A stretch of 9,510 nt of DNA from NCBI GenBank assembly GCA_013140935.1, contig JABFSD010000399.1:1-9510 (forward strand), given 5' to 3'. A program made the translations under genes and the position numbers. The first letter of the stretch is position 1, and every line of letters begins with the position of its first letter. Source of the stretch: Acidobacteriota bacterium. GTDB taxonomy: Bacteria > Acidobacteriota > Blastocatellia > RBC074. The notes beneath the pieces were generated by a model. The model saw only the letters and a program-made list of their open reading frames with translations, made no database searches and was not told where the DNA came from. Positions 1-7,148 of this stretch are shown here, piece by piece.

Positions 1-100
1 GATATATTTTCTGCCCGTGTCGCTTCTCACCGCAGAAATCCGTATTTACCAGTAGAGCCAGTTATCAACCGTCGCCATCTATGCAAGGCGCGTGGCGAGA

Positions 101-110
101 TGTAGCTACA
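101..110. promoter_or_regulatory. 10-bp perfect palindrome, possible regulatory site
   Basis: TGTAGCTACA is fully self-complementary and lies 73 bp before the start of the first gene, upstream of the larger palindrome at 137-163. Its position would suit an operator or part of a promoter. A 10-bp palindrome can arise by chance, and no regulator gene is in the window to pair with it. No convincing -35/-10 pair was found in 1-182; TACAGT (106-111), overlapping this site, is only a weak -10 match. Confidence 0.25.
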
Positions 111-136
111 GTATTCCCGCTAGAACTGAAAAATTC

Positions 137-163
137 GTGAGACAAGATGACATCTTGTCCCAC
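137..163. promoter_or_regulatory. 27-bp near-perfect palindrome, probable repressor operator
   Basis: The left arm GTGAGACAAGATG and the right arm CATCTTGTCCCAC flank a single central A. Twelve of 13 arm positions pair, and the innermost nine pairs are uninterrupted. The site ends 19 bp before the ATG at 183 and just before the ribosome binding site, so a bound dimer could block transcription of the + strand cassette. Length and symmetry resemble operators of TetR- or PadR-like dimers (inference). As RNA it could also form a 5'-UTR hairpin, but a 1-nt centre makes a DNA-level protein site more natural. Confidence 0.6.
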
Positions 164-182
164 ATTTTCCGAGGAGAAACTC

Positions 183-569
183 ATGAGTACACGTTGTTCA
201 GAACTCGAAAGCATTCGCCAAATCATTGATCTTTACATTGATGGCGTACGCCACGGCAAGGTCGCGTCGTTGCAACAGGCCTTCCACCCACAAGCCTCGA
301 TGTTCGGTTGGATGGGGAGCAATTTATTCGTGACCCCCATTCAAGGGCTGTACGATTACGTGGCTTCCAATCCGGCTCCGGCCACCAGCGGCGAGCCGAC
401 CCAATTCAGCATCACGTCCATTCACGTAGCGGGCAACTCCGCGACCGTCGAACTGGCGATGGACGCTTATCACGCACACGATTTTTACGATTGCTTTCAG
501 TTGCTAAAAATCGAAGACCAGTGGCGCATCGTGAGCAAGCTCTTTCACGCCGATCCGCAAACGAAGTAA
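183..569 (+). CDS. NTF2-like / SnoaL-type lumazine-binding family protein
   Basis: A 128-residue cytoplasmic protein without a signal peptide. Features of the cone-shaped NTF2-like fold are an N-terminal helix (IRQIIDLYIDGVRHG, residues 11-25), the stretch FHPQASMFGW (34-43), a strand rich in alternating hydrophobics (SITSIHVAGNSATVEL, 76-91) and a final strand containing FQLLKIEDQWRIVSKLFH (105-122). It most resembles the putative lumazine-binding family (Lumazine_bd_2), small ligand-binding or isomerase-like proteins whose substrates are mostly unknown. The ATG at 183 is preferred to an in-frame ATG at 147 because GAGGAG sits 6 bp before it, and 147 lies inside the palindrome. It is first in the cassette; the next gene starts 44 bp downstream. 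No catalytic residue can be assigned, so the function is unknown beyond the fold. Confidence 0.85.
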   Translation: MSTRCSELESIRQIIDLYIDGVRHGKVASLQQAFHPQASMFGWMGSNLFVTPIQGLYDYVASNPAPATSGEPTQFSITSIHVAGNSATVELAMDAYHAHDFYDCFQLLKIEDQWRIVSKLFHADPQTK

Positions 570-613
570 ATGAACCAGTCACCAAACCAATCACCAACCA
601 AAAGGAAAAAACC

Positions 614-1093
614 ATGAAACCAATCCTGCTGATCGCAGTTCTGATGACGGCCACGCTCGTGGCCACCGCTCAAACCCCCATCCTGCCAGCCAAGGTGAAA
701 TCCGGCGCTGACGCCAAAGCCGAACAAGAGATCAAACAGCGCGCGATGGAGTACGAAAAGGCGATGCTCAACCGCGATGCCGACGCGCTGTCTCGCATGC
801 TCGCCGAAGAGTTGCTCATCAGCGACGGCAACGGCGCGGTTTTTGGCAAGGCGCGTTTTCTTGAGGGGACCAAAGCCAATACCAATCAAGTTAAGTACGA
901 CGATTATCACTTTGAGGAGATGGTGATAAACGTGTATGGCAATACGGCGGTGTTGAATCTAATCACCGTGTCGAAAGGCCGCCACAAGAATGGCGAGTTC
1001 AGCGGACGAGCGCGCACGACCGCGATGGTCGTCAAACAAAAAGGCCAATGGCAAGTCGTGGCCTTTCACAACTCGACCATCAAACAACCGTAA
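614..1093 (+). CDS. Secreted DUF4440/SnoaL-like (NTF2-fold) protein
   Basis: A 159-residue protein with a clear Sec signal peptide: a charged start (MK), hydrophobic core (residues 3-18) and probable cleavage near TAQ (18-20). The mature part has a second NTF2-like domain: helix EQEIKQRAMEYEKAMLNRD (38-56), LAEELLISDGNG (63-74), then strands VINVYGNTAVLNLI (104-117), RARTTAMVVKQKGQWQVVAFH (132-152). This matches DUF4440/SnoaL_3 proteins, usually of unknown substrate. The start is set by AAAGGA about 9 bp upstream and by the signal sequence; longer in-frame versions would only read the previous gene out of frame. It follows another NTF2-like gene, so the cassette has a cytoplasmic and an exported member of one fold class. 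Export to the periplasm or outside is inferred from the leader. Confidence 0.85.
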   Translation: MKPILLIAVLMTATLVATAQTPILPAKVKSGADAKAEQEIKQRAMEYEKAMLNRDADALSRMLAEELLISDGNGAVFGKARFLEGTKANTNQVKYDDYHFEEMVINVYGNTAVLNLITVSKGRHKNGEFSGRARTTAMVVKQKGQWQVVAFHNSTIKQP

Positions 1094-1115
1094 AACGAGG
1101 AAATAGGAGAACCGT

Positions 1116-1946
1116 ATGAAAGAGTCATCGACAAATGAGCATAGGCATCTACAGGGGAAGTTCGCCCTTGTAACCGGAGGTTCGCGCGGTATTGGCCGCG
1201 GGATTGCGCTAAAGCTGGCAGAGAAAGGCGCTGCTGTAGCCATTAACTATATTCAGGATGAGGCTGCTGCTCTCGATACGTTAGCCAAAGTGCAGGAACG
1301 AGGTGCAGAGGGATTTATTGTTCGTGCTGATGTGTCTCAGCCTGACGAGATAGCAAGCATGGTCAGTCAAGTGCGCGAGAAGTTCGGGGCGCTGGACATT
1401 TTTGTGAACAACGCGCTGGGCAATTTATTGGGGTTTATGAGTCCACCAATGCAGGTCACGCTAGAGCAATGGGACGAAGCGTTCCACTCTCAGGCGCGCG
1501 CCTTCTTTGTCGGCGTTCGTGAGGTGGCCGACCTTATGCGGGACGATGGTCGCATCGTGACCATCAGCTATTGGCCCGGCAGCCATTTAGGCGGCTTCCT
1601 GCCCTATTTCGCCATGGGTAGCAATAAAGCGGCGCTTGAGGCGATGTGTCGCTACTACGCCGTAGCATTGGCACCGCGAGGCATCACCGTCAACGCCATC
1701 TGTGCAGGGATCACTGACGACAGCATTGTAAACCGACTTCCTCAAGAGGCGCAGGAGGCCATGCTGTCATGGCTGCGCAGCGGTTGGACACCAATGGGAC
1801 GACCGGGAACTCCGACTGACATCGGAGGAGCAGTGGCGACTTTGTGTGCCGAAGATGCCGGATGGATCACGGGGCAAACAATTGTCGCAGACGGCGGGGC
1901 ATCGTTGATGAGTCCTGAGGTCCCGCTCGACTTTCAGCGCCCGTAG
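1116..1946 (+). CDS. SDR oxidoreductase with enoyl-ACP-reductase (FabL-like) Y-x6-K active site
   Basis: A 276-residue short-chain dehydrogenase/reductase. The nucleotide-binding motif TGGSRGIG is at residues 20-27 and the NNA motif at 98-100. In classical SDRs the active site is Y-x3-K, but here the classical Tyr position is Met (M167). The tyrosine is three residues earlier (Y164) with lysine at K171, giving Y-x6-K. This spacing is typical of divergent SDRs, the enoyl-ACP reductases FabI and FabL. The following segment SNKAALEAMCRYYAVALAPR (169-188) and the C-terminal ITGQTIVADGGASL (251-264) resemble FabL. Arg24 after GGS suggests NADPH use. Predicted reaction: reduction of an enoyl-ACP or similar enoyl thioester, though a specialised role is equally possible given the cassette. 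AGGAG lies 6 bp before the ATG, and the gene starts 22 bp after the preceding stop. Confident for SDR, moderate for enoyl reductase. Confidence 0.88.
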   Translation: MKESSTNEHRHLQGKFALVTGGSRGIGRGIALKLAEKGAAVAINYIQDEAAALDTLAKVQERGAEGFIVRADVSQPDEIASMVSQVREKFGALDIFVNNALGNLLGFMSPPMQVTLEQWDEAFHSQARAFFVGVREVADLMRDDGRIVTISYWPGSHLGGFLPYFAMGSNKAALEAMCRYYAVALAPRGITVNAICAGITDDSIVNRLPQEAQEAMLSWLRSGWTPMGRPGTPTDIGGAVATLCAEDAGWITGQTIVADGGASLMSPEVPLDFQRP

Positions 1947-2040
1947 CGCAGGCAACGTCTAACAATTACTGAGACGCTTCTCATCTGTTTCGTTTGCATA
2001 ATGACATCGAGTGCTAAACCCAAAAAGGAGATTTAACCAA

Positions 2041-2910
2041 ATGCCTGTCACTTTAATCACCGGTTCAAACACCGGCATCGGCCTTGCGACCGCCATTCAT
2101 CTGGCGGAAAAAGGCCATCGCGTTTACGCCACGATGCGCGACTTGAGCCGCAGCAATGAATTACGCGCGGCGGCCAAAGCCCGTAACGTAACACTTGAAT
2201 ATCTGCAACTTGATGTCACCGACGCCGAGTCTGCGCAACGCGCCGTGGCGGAAGTGCTGGCGCGCGAAAACCGCCTTGACGTGTTGGTCAACAACGCGGG
2301 CATTGCACCGTTTGGCACGATTGAAGAAGCCGATGACGCGACGGCGCACAGCGTGTTTGAGACAAACTACTTCGGCGCGTTGCGACTCATCCGCGCCGTC
2401 TTGCCGACGATGCGACGGCAACGCAGCGGCGTGATTCTCAACATAAGTTCCGTGGCGGGGCGCGTGGCTATACCCTGTTTAGGAATTTATGCGGCCAGCA
2501 AATTCGCGCTCGAAGCCGCCAGCGAAGCTCTCGCGCAAGAAGTGGTGACTTACGGCATCCGCGTCGCCATCATCGAACCGGGCTTCATCGTCACGCCGAT
2601 TCTGGACAAGGCGCTCGCCAGCGTGGATCAATTCAGCGCTTCGCCTTATCCCCACATCGTCGAACGCACGCGCATCCTGTTCAATCAGGCCAAAGAGATT
2701 GGCGGCGCACCAGAACTCGTCGCCGAGGCCATCGCCGAAGCCATCCATACCGACAAACCCAAGTTGCGTTATGCCGTCGGCGACAGCGCCCCGGTGTTTC
2801 TCGCAGGCCGCGCCGCAATGAGCGACGAAGAATGGATTGCGATGGGACGCCACCAAACCAGTGAAGAGTATTTCGCAGAATTCGGCACACGCTTTCCGAT
2901 GCCAGCTTGA
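2041..2910 (+). CDS. Classical SDR oxidoreductase (17-beta-HSD-like)
   Basis: A 289-residue classical short-chain dehydrogenase. Motifs in order: TGSNTGIG (residues 7-14), LDVTD (57-61), NNAG (84-87), NISS with catalytic Ser137, Y150-A-A-S-K154, and EPG (179-181) starting the substrate loop. The length, [16 protein letters not shown] and the long C-terminal lid resemble 17-beta-hydroxysteroid-dehydrogenase-like SDRs. It probably oxidises or reduces a hydroxyl/carbonyl group with NAD(P); the substrate cannot be read from sequence. The ATG at 2041 follows AGGAG at 2026-2030 (10-bp spacer). A GTG at 2011 would place that site inside the gene and is rejected. The 94-bp gap from the previous SDR contains CATAAT (1997-2002), a possible -10 box without a clear -35, so it may have its own promoter. 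The two SDRs differ in active site, so they are not a recent duplication. Confidence 0.93.
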   Translation: MPVTLITGSNTGIGLATAIHLAEKGHRVYATMRDLSRSNELRAAAKARNVTLEYLQLDVTDAESAQRAVAEVLARENRLDVLVNNAGIAPFGTIEEADDATAHSVFETNYFGALRLIRAVLPTMRRQRSGVILNISSVAGRVAIPCLGIYAASKFALEAASEALAQEVVTYGIRVAIIEPGFIVTPILDKALASVDQFSASPYPHIVERTRILFNQAKEIGGAPELVAEAIAEAIHTDKPKLRYAVGDSAPVFLAGRAAMSDEEWIAMGRHQTSEEYFAEFGTRFPMPA

Positions 2911-2974
2911 AACTGATTTCAGCTCAACAATGCAACAAACCAAGCAGTCCCACTCATCAATCAAGGAGAAACAA

Positions 2975-3253
2975 ATGAAATTTGTAATTGAATATCACTT
3001 TGAACCTGCGGCTTACATGGCTGGCTTGAAACGCTTCGCCGAAACGCAAGGCCCGCCCCCTGCCGGAATCACCATGCTGGGGCGCTGGCATTCGGCGGTT
3101 GGACATAAAGGATTCACCCTGGCCGAGACCACGGACGCCAAGGCGCTCTATGCCTGGGTGGTGGATTGGGCAGATTTGATTTCGTTTGAAGTCTATCCCG
3201 TGCTGGAAGACGCCGAGTTCGCCGAAGTCATCACCGCGCATTTCAAACAATGA
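2975..3253 (+). CDS. DUF3303 family small protein
   Basis: A 92-residue cytoplasmic protein. The pattern MKFVIEYHF, then a helix (residues 11-24), GITMLGRWHSAVGHKGFTLAE (31-51), then AWVVDWADLISFEVYPVLEDAE (60-81) matches DUF3303. These are small ferredoxin-like alpha/beta proteins often found beside oxidoreductases, with no established activity. AAGGAG lies 6 bp before the ATG; a longer in-frame start would overlap the SDR gene and lacks this site. It starts 64 bp after the SDR stop and is the last intact gene of the + strand cassette. A terminator-like hairpin follows its stop codon. Confidence 0.85.
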   Translation: MKFVIEYHFEPAAYMAGLKRFAETQGPPPAGITMLGRWHSAVGHKGFTLAETTDAKALYAWVVDWADLISFEVYPVLEDAEFAEVITAHFKQ

Positions 3254-3255
3254 GC

Positions 3256-3277
3256 GGCGGCGCTCAGTCGCCGTTTT
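3256..3277 (+). terminator. Candidate intrinsic terminator after the DUF3303 gene
   Basis: CGGCG (3258-3262) and CGCCG (3269-3273) form a GC-rich stem around loop CTCAGT, followed by TTTT (3274-3277), three bases after the TGA stop. A competing hairpin, TGAGCG/CGCTCA (3251-3266), overlaps it. A second GC-rich hairpin, GTGGCG...CGCCAC with inner GCGG/CCGC (3279-3305), follows at once. The T-run is short, so termination may be partial, but three stacked hairpins suggest the transcript ends here. Confidence 0.4.
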
Positions 3278-3328
3278 CGTGGCGGCGGCTTTCCGCCGTC
3301 GCCACTCGCCTTTACCAAAAGCATCCGC

Positions 3329-3502
3329 ATGAATACCGAATCTTTTCTGACCAGTGATCAGGTCAACCTCAACTATCTCGAAGCCGGTTCCGGCGCGCCA
3401 TTGGTCATGCTTCCGGGCTGGTCGCAAACGGCGGAGCAATACAAGTTACAGATCGAAGGATTGAAGGCCAGCTATCGCTGTCTTGCGTTTGTAGCCGTTT
3501 GA
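3329..3502 (+). pseudogene. N-terminal fragment of an alpha/beta hydrolase (truncated)
   Basis: A 57-codon frame starting MNTESFLTSDQVNLNYLEAG and continuing with APLVMLPGWSQTAEQYKLQI (residues 23-42). This is the typical first quarter of an alpha/beta-hydrolase-fold enzyme (haloperoxidase or dehalogenase-like): strands b1-b3 and the oxyanion-hole region LPGW (28-31). Intact members continue after 'YRCLAF' with a D-x-R-G-x-G-x-S segment and need about 250-280 residues. Here the frame ends with VAV and TGA. The nucleophile elbow (G-x-S-x-G), acid and His are absent, so it cannot be active. The stop lies 7 bp from the stop of the convergent DUF512 gene. A deletion or inversion joining two unrelated regions is the simplest explanation; the break should lie near 3487-3510. 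No Shine-Dalgarno is obvious before the ATG. Confidence 0.75.
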
Positions 3503-3515
3503 CCTAGCTCAAACG
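3496..3515. repeat. Short inverted repeat spanning both convergent stop codons
   Basis: CGTTTGA (3496-3502) and TCAAACG (3509-3515) are perfect inverted copies around CCTAGC. Each arm carries the TGA stop of one gene: the + strand hydrolase stub and the - strand DUF512 gene. The stem is 7 bp, not GC-rich, and has no T-run, so it is at best a weak bidirectional terminator. It may instead mark the rearrangement junction. Confidence 0.4.
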
Positions 3516-4915
3516 CTGATCGAAGTCACCGCGCCATAATCGTGCGAGAGGCTGGTGCGATGCGTCTGTTGTTGTTCGTGCAGATTCAACACGTCGTTCC
3601 AGCTTTTGCGAATCGGCAGCACGAGTTCCGCCGCGAGTTCGCTGACGTTCATGCCGTCGAGAAAGACCTGATCGTGTTCGCGGTAACAGTGCGGCGGAAT
3701 CATCAGAAAATCGCCTTTGAACTCAGCGCGCGCTGCGACAAAATCCTGTCCAGCCAATAAGCCCGCGACGGTGACGCCTTCGCCAAAGAAGGTGCTGGTC
3801 ACGGGCGCTACGTGCAAGCGCGTGCCGAAGCGTTGATTCATTTCGTCAATCGCCTCTTTCAACATCGGATAAAAAATCAATCCGGTCGCCAGCGTGCCGT
3901 AAATTTTCTTTGCCTGCTTTTCTGAAAACTCGCCGCGCTCGCGCATCTTGTCGAGTTGTTTCATTCGTTTGGCGTGCGAGTCAAAAAACTGTCGCACCAT
4001 GCCTACGCCGTCTTCGATTTGCGGGTATTCATCGTCGTCGCCCGCCATCCCGCGAATGATGCGGTAATGGGCTTTCGGTGGAATCTTGCCTCCGGCGCGG
4101 ATATAAAACTCATCGCCCAAAAACGCGAAGACCGTGCCGAGTTTTTTCTTCAGTTCAGCTTGCAGCGGCGCGACGAGATCAATGATCTCTGCGCAAAACT
4201 CATCCGTCACAGCGGTCAGCCGGTCGCGGTATTTGTGCTTGTCGGTGATGCCCAGCGGCACGACGGCGGTCGAGACTACGCCGGGATGCAAGACCGATAA
4301 GTCACGAATGGTTTTGATGAGATGGTCGCCGTCGTTGAGGCCGGGGCAGAGTACGACTTGCGCGTGGACTTCGATGCCGTGATCGGTGAACTCTTTGAGT
4401 TGCGCGATGATGTCTACGCGCTTGGGATTGCCGAGCAGGTAAGCGCGCAACTCAGGATCAGTCGCATGCACCGAGACGTATTGCGGCGACAGACGCTGTT
4501 CGACGACGCGCTGAAATTCGTTTTTGGTCAGCGTCGAAAGCGTCGAATAGTTGCCGTACATAAACGAAAAGCGAATGTCTTCGTCGCGCACCCACAAGCT
4601 CGCGCGCGAGCCTTCGGGGTTTTGCTGAATGAAGCAGAACACGCAATCGTTGCCACACTGACGCGGAGCCATCGGCTCGAAATCAATGCCCCAGGCTTCG
4701 TGTTCTTCCTTTTCGATGTCGTACTCAACCTCTTCGCCATCGGGTTTGACGACGACGACGGAAAGGTCTTCTTCGCCCGCCGTGAGGAACTTGAAATCCA
4801 GCGCATCGCGTACGCGCTTGCCGTTGATCGTCCACACTCGGTCATTGGGCTGTAACTCAAGCTCCGCCGCAAGCGAGTCAGATTCGACGCCGATGATTTT
4901 TATGCCTTTTGCCAT
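3509..4915 (-). CDS. DUF512 protein with PDZ-like and radical-SAM-like domains
   Basis: A 468-residue protein of the DUF512 family. Residues 4-75 form a PDZ-like domain ([20 protein letters not shown], then GKRV). Next comes a Cys cluster C87-G-N-D-C91-V-F-C94 (C-x3-C-x2-C), as in radical SAM Fe-S sites. Typical family blocks follow: [19 protein letters not shown] (146-164), [13 protein letters not shown] (184-196) and [12 protein letters not shown] (219-230). The C-terminal half is the DUF512 domain. The cluster would be expected to bind 4Fe-4S and perhaps SAM, but the family reaction is unknown. The ATG at 4915 is chosen because it begins MAKGIKIIG directly before the PDZ domain; the upstream TTG at 4957 would overlap the toxin gene. 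No strong Shine-Dalgarno is visible, and the 10-bp gap to the toxin stop suggests translational coupling. The last ~20 residues ([20 protein letters not shown]) look unlike a conserved core and end at the rearranged junction. Confidence 0.9.
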   Translation of the reverse strand: MAKGIKIIGVESDSLAAELELQPNDRVWTINGKRVRDALDFKFLTAGEEDLSVVVVKPDGEEVEYDIEKEEHEAWGIDFEPMAPRQCGNDCVFCFIQQNPEGSRASLWVRDEDIRFSFMYGNYSTLSTLTKNEFQRVVEQRLSPQYVSVHATDPELRAYLLGNPKRVDIIAQLKEFTDHGIEVHAQVVLCPGLNDGDHLIKTIRDLSVLHPGVVSTAVVPLGITDKHKYRDRLTAVTDEFCAEIIDLVAPLQAELKKKLGTVFAFLGDEFYIRAGGKIPPKAHYRIIRGMAGDDDEYPQIEDGVGMVRQFFDSHAKRMKQLDKMRERGEFSEKQAKKIYGTLATGLIFYPMLKEAIDEMNQRFGTRLHVAPVTSTFFGEGVTVAGLLAGQDFVAARAEFKGDFLMIPPHCYREHDQVFLDGMNVSELAAELVLPIRKSWNDVLNLHEQQQTHRTSLSHDYGAVTSISV

Positions 4916-4925
4916 AGGGGTCAGT

Positions 4926-5312
4926 TTACCAGACGCGCTGAACGCCGTAAGGATCAAAGGCGGCGTCTATGCTGATGAGCGGAAGATTTTCTGTCAGGCT
5001 TTGTGCCGCGATGATGCGATCAAACGGGTCGCGGTGATGAAGGGGGAAGTCAGCGACTTGAAAGGTATGCTTCACCTCAATGCCAAGAATAAGAATGTTG
5101 TTTTGACTCGTGCGCAAAGTGATGGCTTGTCGAAAAGGCATGCCCAGACTGAGCTTGTTCAAGTTCACTTTGATCGCCATTTCCCAAACGCTGGCAATGC
5201 TCAACCAAAGCTCGTTCGTTGAGTCTTCGATTAACAAGCGGGCGGTTGGGCTGAGTCGCGGATCGTTTTCCACGAACCAGATGAAAGCGTGCGTGTCGAG
5301 CAGGTATTTCAT
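4926..5312 (-). CDS. PIN-domain ribonuclease toxin, VapC-like (type II TA)
   Basis: A 128-residue PIN-domain protein. The acidic residues that coordinate Mg2+/Mn2+ are all present: D6 in [11 protein letters not shown]44 in [11 protein letters not shown] (38-48), D95 and D98 in [13 protein letters not shown] (92-104), and D116/D120 near the C-terminus. The LLDTHAFIW start, WEMAIK and HRDPFDR pattern is that of the PhdYeFM-associated Sll0205-like VapC branch, predicted sequence-specific RNases that cut tRNA or other RNA when free of antitoxin. The ATG overlaps the end of the antitoxin gene by 4 bp (ATGA), the usual coupled TA arrangement. The gene looks intact, with no frameshift or lost catalytic residue. 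The DUF512 gene follows 10 bp after its stop. Confidence 0.92.
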   Translation of the reverse strand: MKYLLDTHAFIWFVENDPRLSPTARLLIEDSTNELWLSIASVWEMAIKVNLNKLSLGMPFRQAITLRTSQNNILILGIEVKHTFQVADFPLHHRDPFDRIIAAQSLTENLPLISIDAAFDPYGVQRVW

Positions 5313-5539
5313 TCCATGTACTCTTTGAAATCTTCTAACGGAGCGTCAAAGTCGTCGGCCATGAAAAACGTTCCTTTCCCACTACCAGCTTTGCGGACTG
5401 GTAACGGAGAAGATGCAAGAGGAACGAGCTTAACGCTTTCGTGCTGCTCGCTCGTAATAACTACTTCTTCGCCGCGTGCGGCAGCACTCACTAAAGCCGG
5501 TAATTGTTGTAAAGCCTCAATCACTGTGACTGTTTGCAT
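5309..5539 (-). CDS. Phd/YefM-type antitoxin
   Basis: A 76-residue antitoxin. The N-terminal part MQTVTVIEALQQLPALVSAA (1-20), then ARGEEVVIT (21-29) and ESVKLVPL (34-41), is the Phd/YefM DNA-binding domain, which dimerises and normally represses its own promoter. The C-terminal tail from about 50 is low in hydrophobic core and acidic ([16 protein letters not shown]), as expected of a toxin-binding segment. The ATG at 5539 has a strong AGGAGG 5 bp upstream; a longer in-frame version from 5575 would overlap this site and is rejected. The last 4 bp overlap the toxin start. The 88-bp gap to the upstream VOC gene leaves room for a TA promoter, but no clear palindromic operator was seen there. Confidence 0.87.
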   Translation of the reverse strand: MQTVTVIEALQQLPALVSAAARGEEVVITSEQHESVKLVPLASSPLPVRKAGSGKGTFFMADDFDAPLEDFKEYME

Positions 5540-5627
5540 TTCGTCCTCCTTAATTGAGCCGCGCACGCAGCTCATGAAAAACCGTTTCCGCCGGAATGGT
5601 CTGCTCTTGTCCTGCTAAGCTCGTTTG

Positions 5628-6017
5628 TTAATCTTGCACTAACCCTTTACGACGTTGCGCTACGTGCCAGAGTACGCCGCTGGGGTCTACGAGGTAAGCA
5701 ATGCGCAGCCCCCACGGTTGCAACGCGGGGGCTTTGGGTGGCGGCACTCCGAATTGACCGGGCAAATCTAATGCGGTGATGTGGCTCCACCAAGCATCAA
5801 GATCATCAACCATCAACTGCATCATAGAGTTTTCTGCCCATTCTTTCTGATAATAGTTTTGCAGAATGAAGCCACCTGAACCGGCGTTGAAGATGGCGAC
5901 TTCGCTATCCAGTACTTTTTCAAAGCCCAGCGTTTCATAGAATCGTTTGGACAACTCGAATTCCTTCGCGGGAATAAACGGTCGCACTAACTCTGTTCCA
6001 GTGAAAACATTGCTCAA
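5628..6017 (-). CDS. VOC-fold (glyoxalase/bleomycin-resistance superfamily) protein, TTG start
   Basis: A 129-residue protein with the paired beta-alpha-beta-beta-beta modules of the vicinal oxygen chelate fold: first module VRPFIPAKEFELSKRFYETL (11-30) with EVAIFNAGSGGFILQNYY (39-56), second module MQLMVDDLDAWWSHI (66-80) ending AYLVDPSGVLWHVAQ (107-121). The first metal-ligand His of true glyoxalases is not apparent at the start of module 1, although H118 is present. A binding/sequestering role like bleomycin-resistance proteins is therefore as likely as catalysis. The start is TTG at 6017, supported by AAGGAG (6030-6025) 7 bp upstream; no in-frame ATG exists nearby. It begins 18 bp after the alanine dehydrogenase stop, so the two are probably co-transcribed. 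Confidence 0.87.
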   Translation of the reverse strand: MSNVFTGTELVRPFIPAKEFELSKRFYETLGFEKVLDSEVAIFNAGSGGFILQNYYQKEWAENSMMQLMVDDLDAWWSHITALDLPGQFGVPPPKAPALQPWGLRIAYLVDPSGVLWHVAQRRKGLVQD

Positions 6018-6035
6018 TGCTTTTCTCCTTTTGGG

Positions 6036-7148
6036 TTAGAGCAACTCATCAATCGCTTTATACGCCAAGCCCTGCGACTCGGCGACCGCTTCATAAGTGA
6101 TGTGTCCGGCGTAAGTGTTCACCCCCGCTTTCAGGTGTGCGTCTTTGGCGATGGCGTCTTTGAATCCTTTGTTCGCCAGCCGCACCGCGAAGGGCAGCGT
6201 TGCATTGGTCAGTGCAAACGTAGAAGTGCGCGGCACTGCGCCGGGCATGTTGGCGACGCAATAATGCAGCACGTCGTCCACATAGTAAGTTGGGTTGCTG
6301 TGCGTAGTCGGTTTGGTCGTCTCGATGCAACCGCCTTGATCTACGGCTACGTCAACGATGACTGAGCCTTTGTGCATGGTGGCGAGCATGAAACGTTTGA
6401 CCAGATGCGGAGCCGACGCGCCGGGAATCAGCACCGCGCCAATCACCAAGTCGGCGTGCGCACAGGCTTCCTGCACGTTGTAATCGTTCGACATTAACGT
6501 TTTGATTTTGGCTCCGAAGATGTCATCGAGATAACGCAGCCGTTCGAGGTTGCGGTCGAGTACGGTAACGTTTGAACCTAAGCCCACAGCCATCTTGATC
6601 GAATTCACGCCTACGACACCGCCGCCGATGATGACGACTTTGGCGGGTAACACGCCGGGTACGCCGCCCATCAGCACGCCGCGTCCGCCTTCGGGCTTTT
6701 GCAAATAATGTGCGCCGACTTGTACGGCCATGCGTCCGGCGACTTCTGACATCGGCGTGAGCAGCGGCAAGTGGCCTTCGTTATTGGTGATTGTTTCATA
6801 AGCGATGCCGGTGATTTTGCGTTCGAGCATGACTTGCGTGAGGTGCTGGTCGGGCGCGAGGTGCAGATAAGTGAAAAGCAACTGCCCCGCGCGCATCCGC
6901 GTGTATTCCGGCCCGACCGGTTCTTTGACTTTGACGATCATCTCGCCGCGTTCCCAGACTTCATCGGCGGTGCTGATGATCTTCGCGCCCGCTGTGACGA
7001 ACTCATCGTTCGTGATGCCTGAACCTATGCCCGCCGTGTTTTCGACCAGTACGGTATGGCCGAAATCGGTCAGCGTCTTGACGCCCGAAGGCGTAAGGCC
7101 GACGCGCGATTCGTTGTCTTTAATCTCTTTGGGTAAGCCGATAATCAT
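6036..7148 (-). CDS. ald: Alanine dehydrogenase
   Basis: A 370-residue NAD-dependent L-alanine dehydrogenase, which reversibly deaminates alanine to pyruvate and ammonium; it is normally a soluble hexamer. The length equals the usual ~371. Substrate and catalytic residues fall at the family positions: R15 (NESRVGLTP), K75 (KVKEP), H96 (TYLHLAP) and D270 (VDVAVDQGG). The Rossmann NAD site is [10 protein letters not shown] (171-180, G-x-G-x-x-G) with acidic D198 at the end of strand 2. The N-terminus [17 protein letters not shown] is characteristic. The ATG at 7148 has AAGGAG 9 bp upstream; an in-frame GTG at 7229 would add 27 non-family residues and is rejected. It is the first gene of the - strand run and divergent from the Cys-rich metal cluster. 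No lesion is seen. Confidence 0.97.
   Translation of the reverse strand: MIIGLPKEIKDNESRVGLTPSGVKTLTDFGHTVLVENTAGIGSGITNDEFVTAGAKIISTADEVWERGEMIVKVKEPVGPEYTRMRAGQLLFTYLHLAPDQHLTQVMLERKITGIAYETITNNEGHLPLLTPMSEVAGRMAVQVGAHYLQKPEGGRGVLMGGVPGVLPAKVVIIGGGVVGVNSIKMAVGLGSNVTVLDRNLERLRYLDDIFGAKIKTLMSNDYNVQEACAHADLVIGAVLIPGASAPHLVKRFMLATMHKGSVIVDVAVDQGGCIETTKPTTHSNPTYYVDDVLHYCVANMPGAVPRTSTFALTNATLPFAVRLANKGFKDAIAKDAHLKAGVNTYAGHITYEAVAESQGLAYKAIDELL

Noticed and set aside
147..182. Upstream ATG extending the first gene by 12 residues.
   Set aside because: The ATG lies inside the palindrome and has no Shine-Dalgarno, whereas the ATG at 183 follows GAGGAG at ideal distance.
308..613. Long in-frame extension of the exported DUF4440-like protein.
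   Set aside because: It reads the first NTF2-like gene in a wrong frame and gives Arg/His-rich sequence. The signal peptide and ribosome binding site fix the start at 614.
2479..2964. A 161-codon - strand frame opposite the second SDR.
   Set aside because: The + strand SDR has every family motif; the antisense frame has none.
3500..3502. The TGA ending the hydrolase stub as another selenocysteine codon.
   Set aside because: The residues before it already depart from the family, and the frame after it has no hydrolase similarity. It is a real stop after a rearrangement.
4322..4855. A 177-codon + strand frame within the DUF512 gene.
   Set aside because: It is antisense to a well-recognised conserved gene, has no ribosome binding site and no motif.
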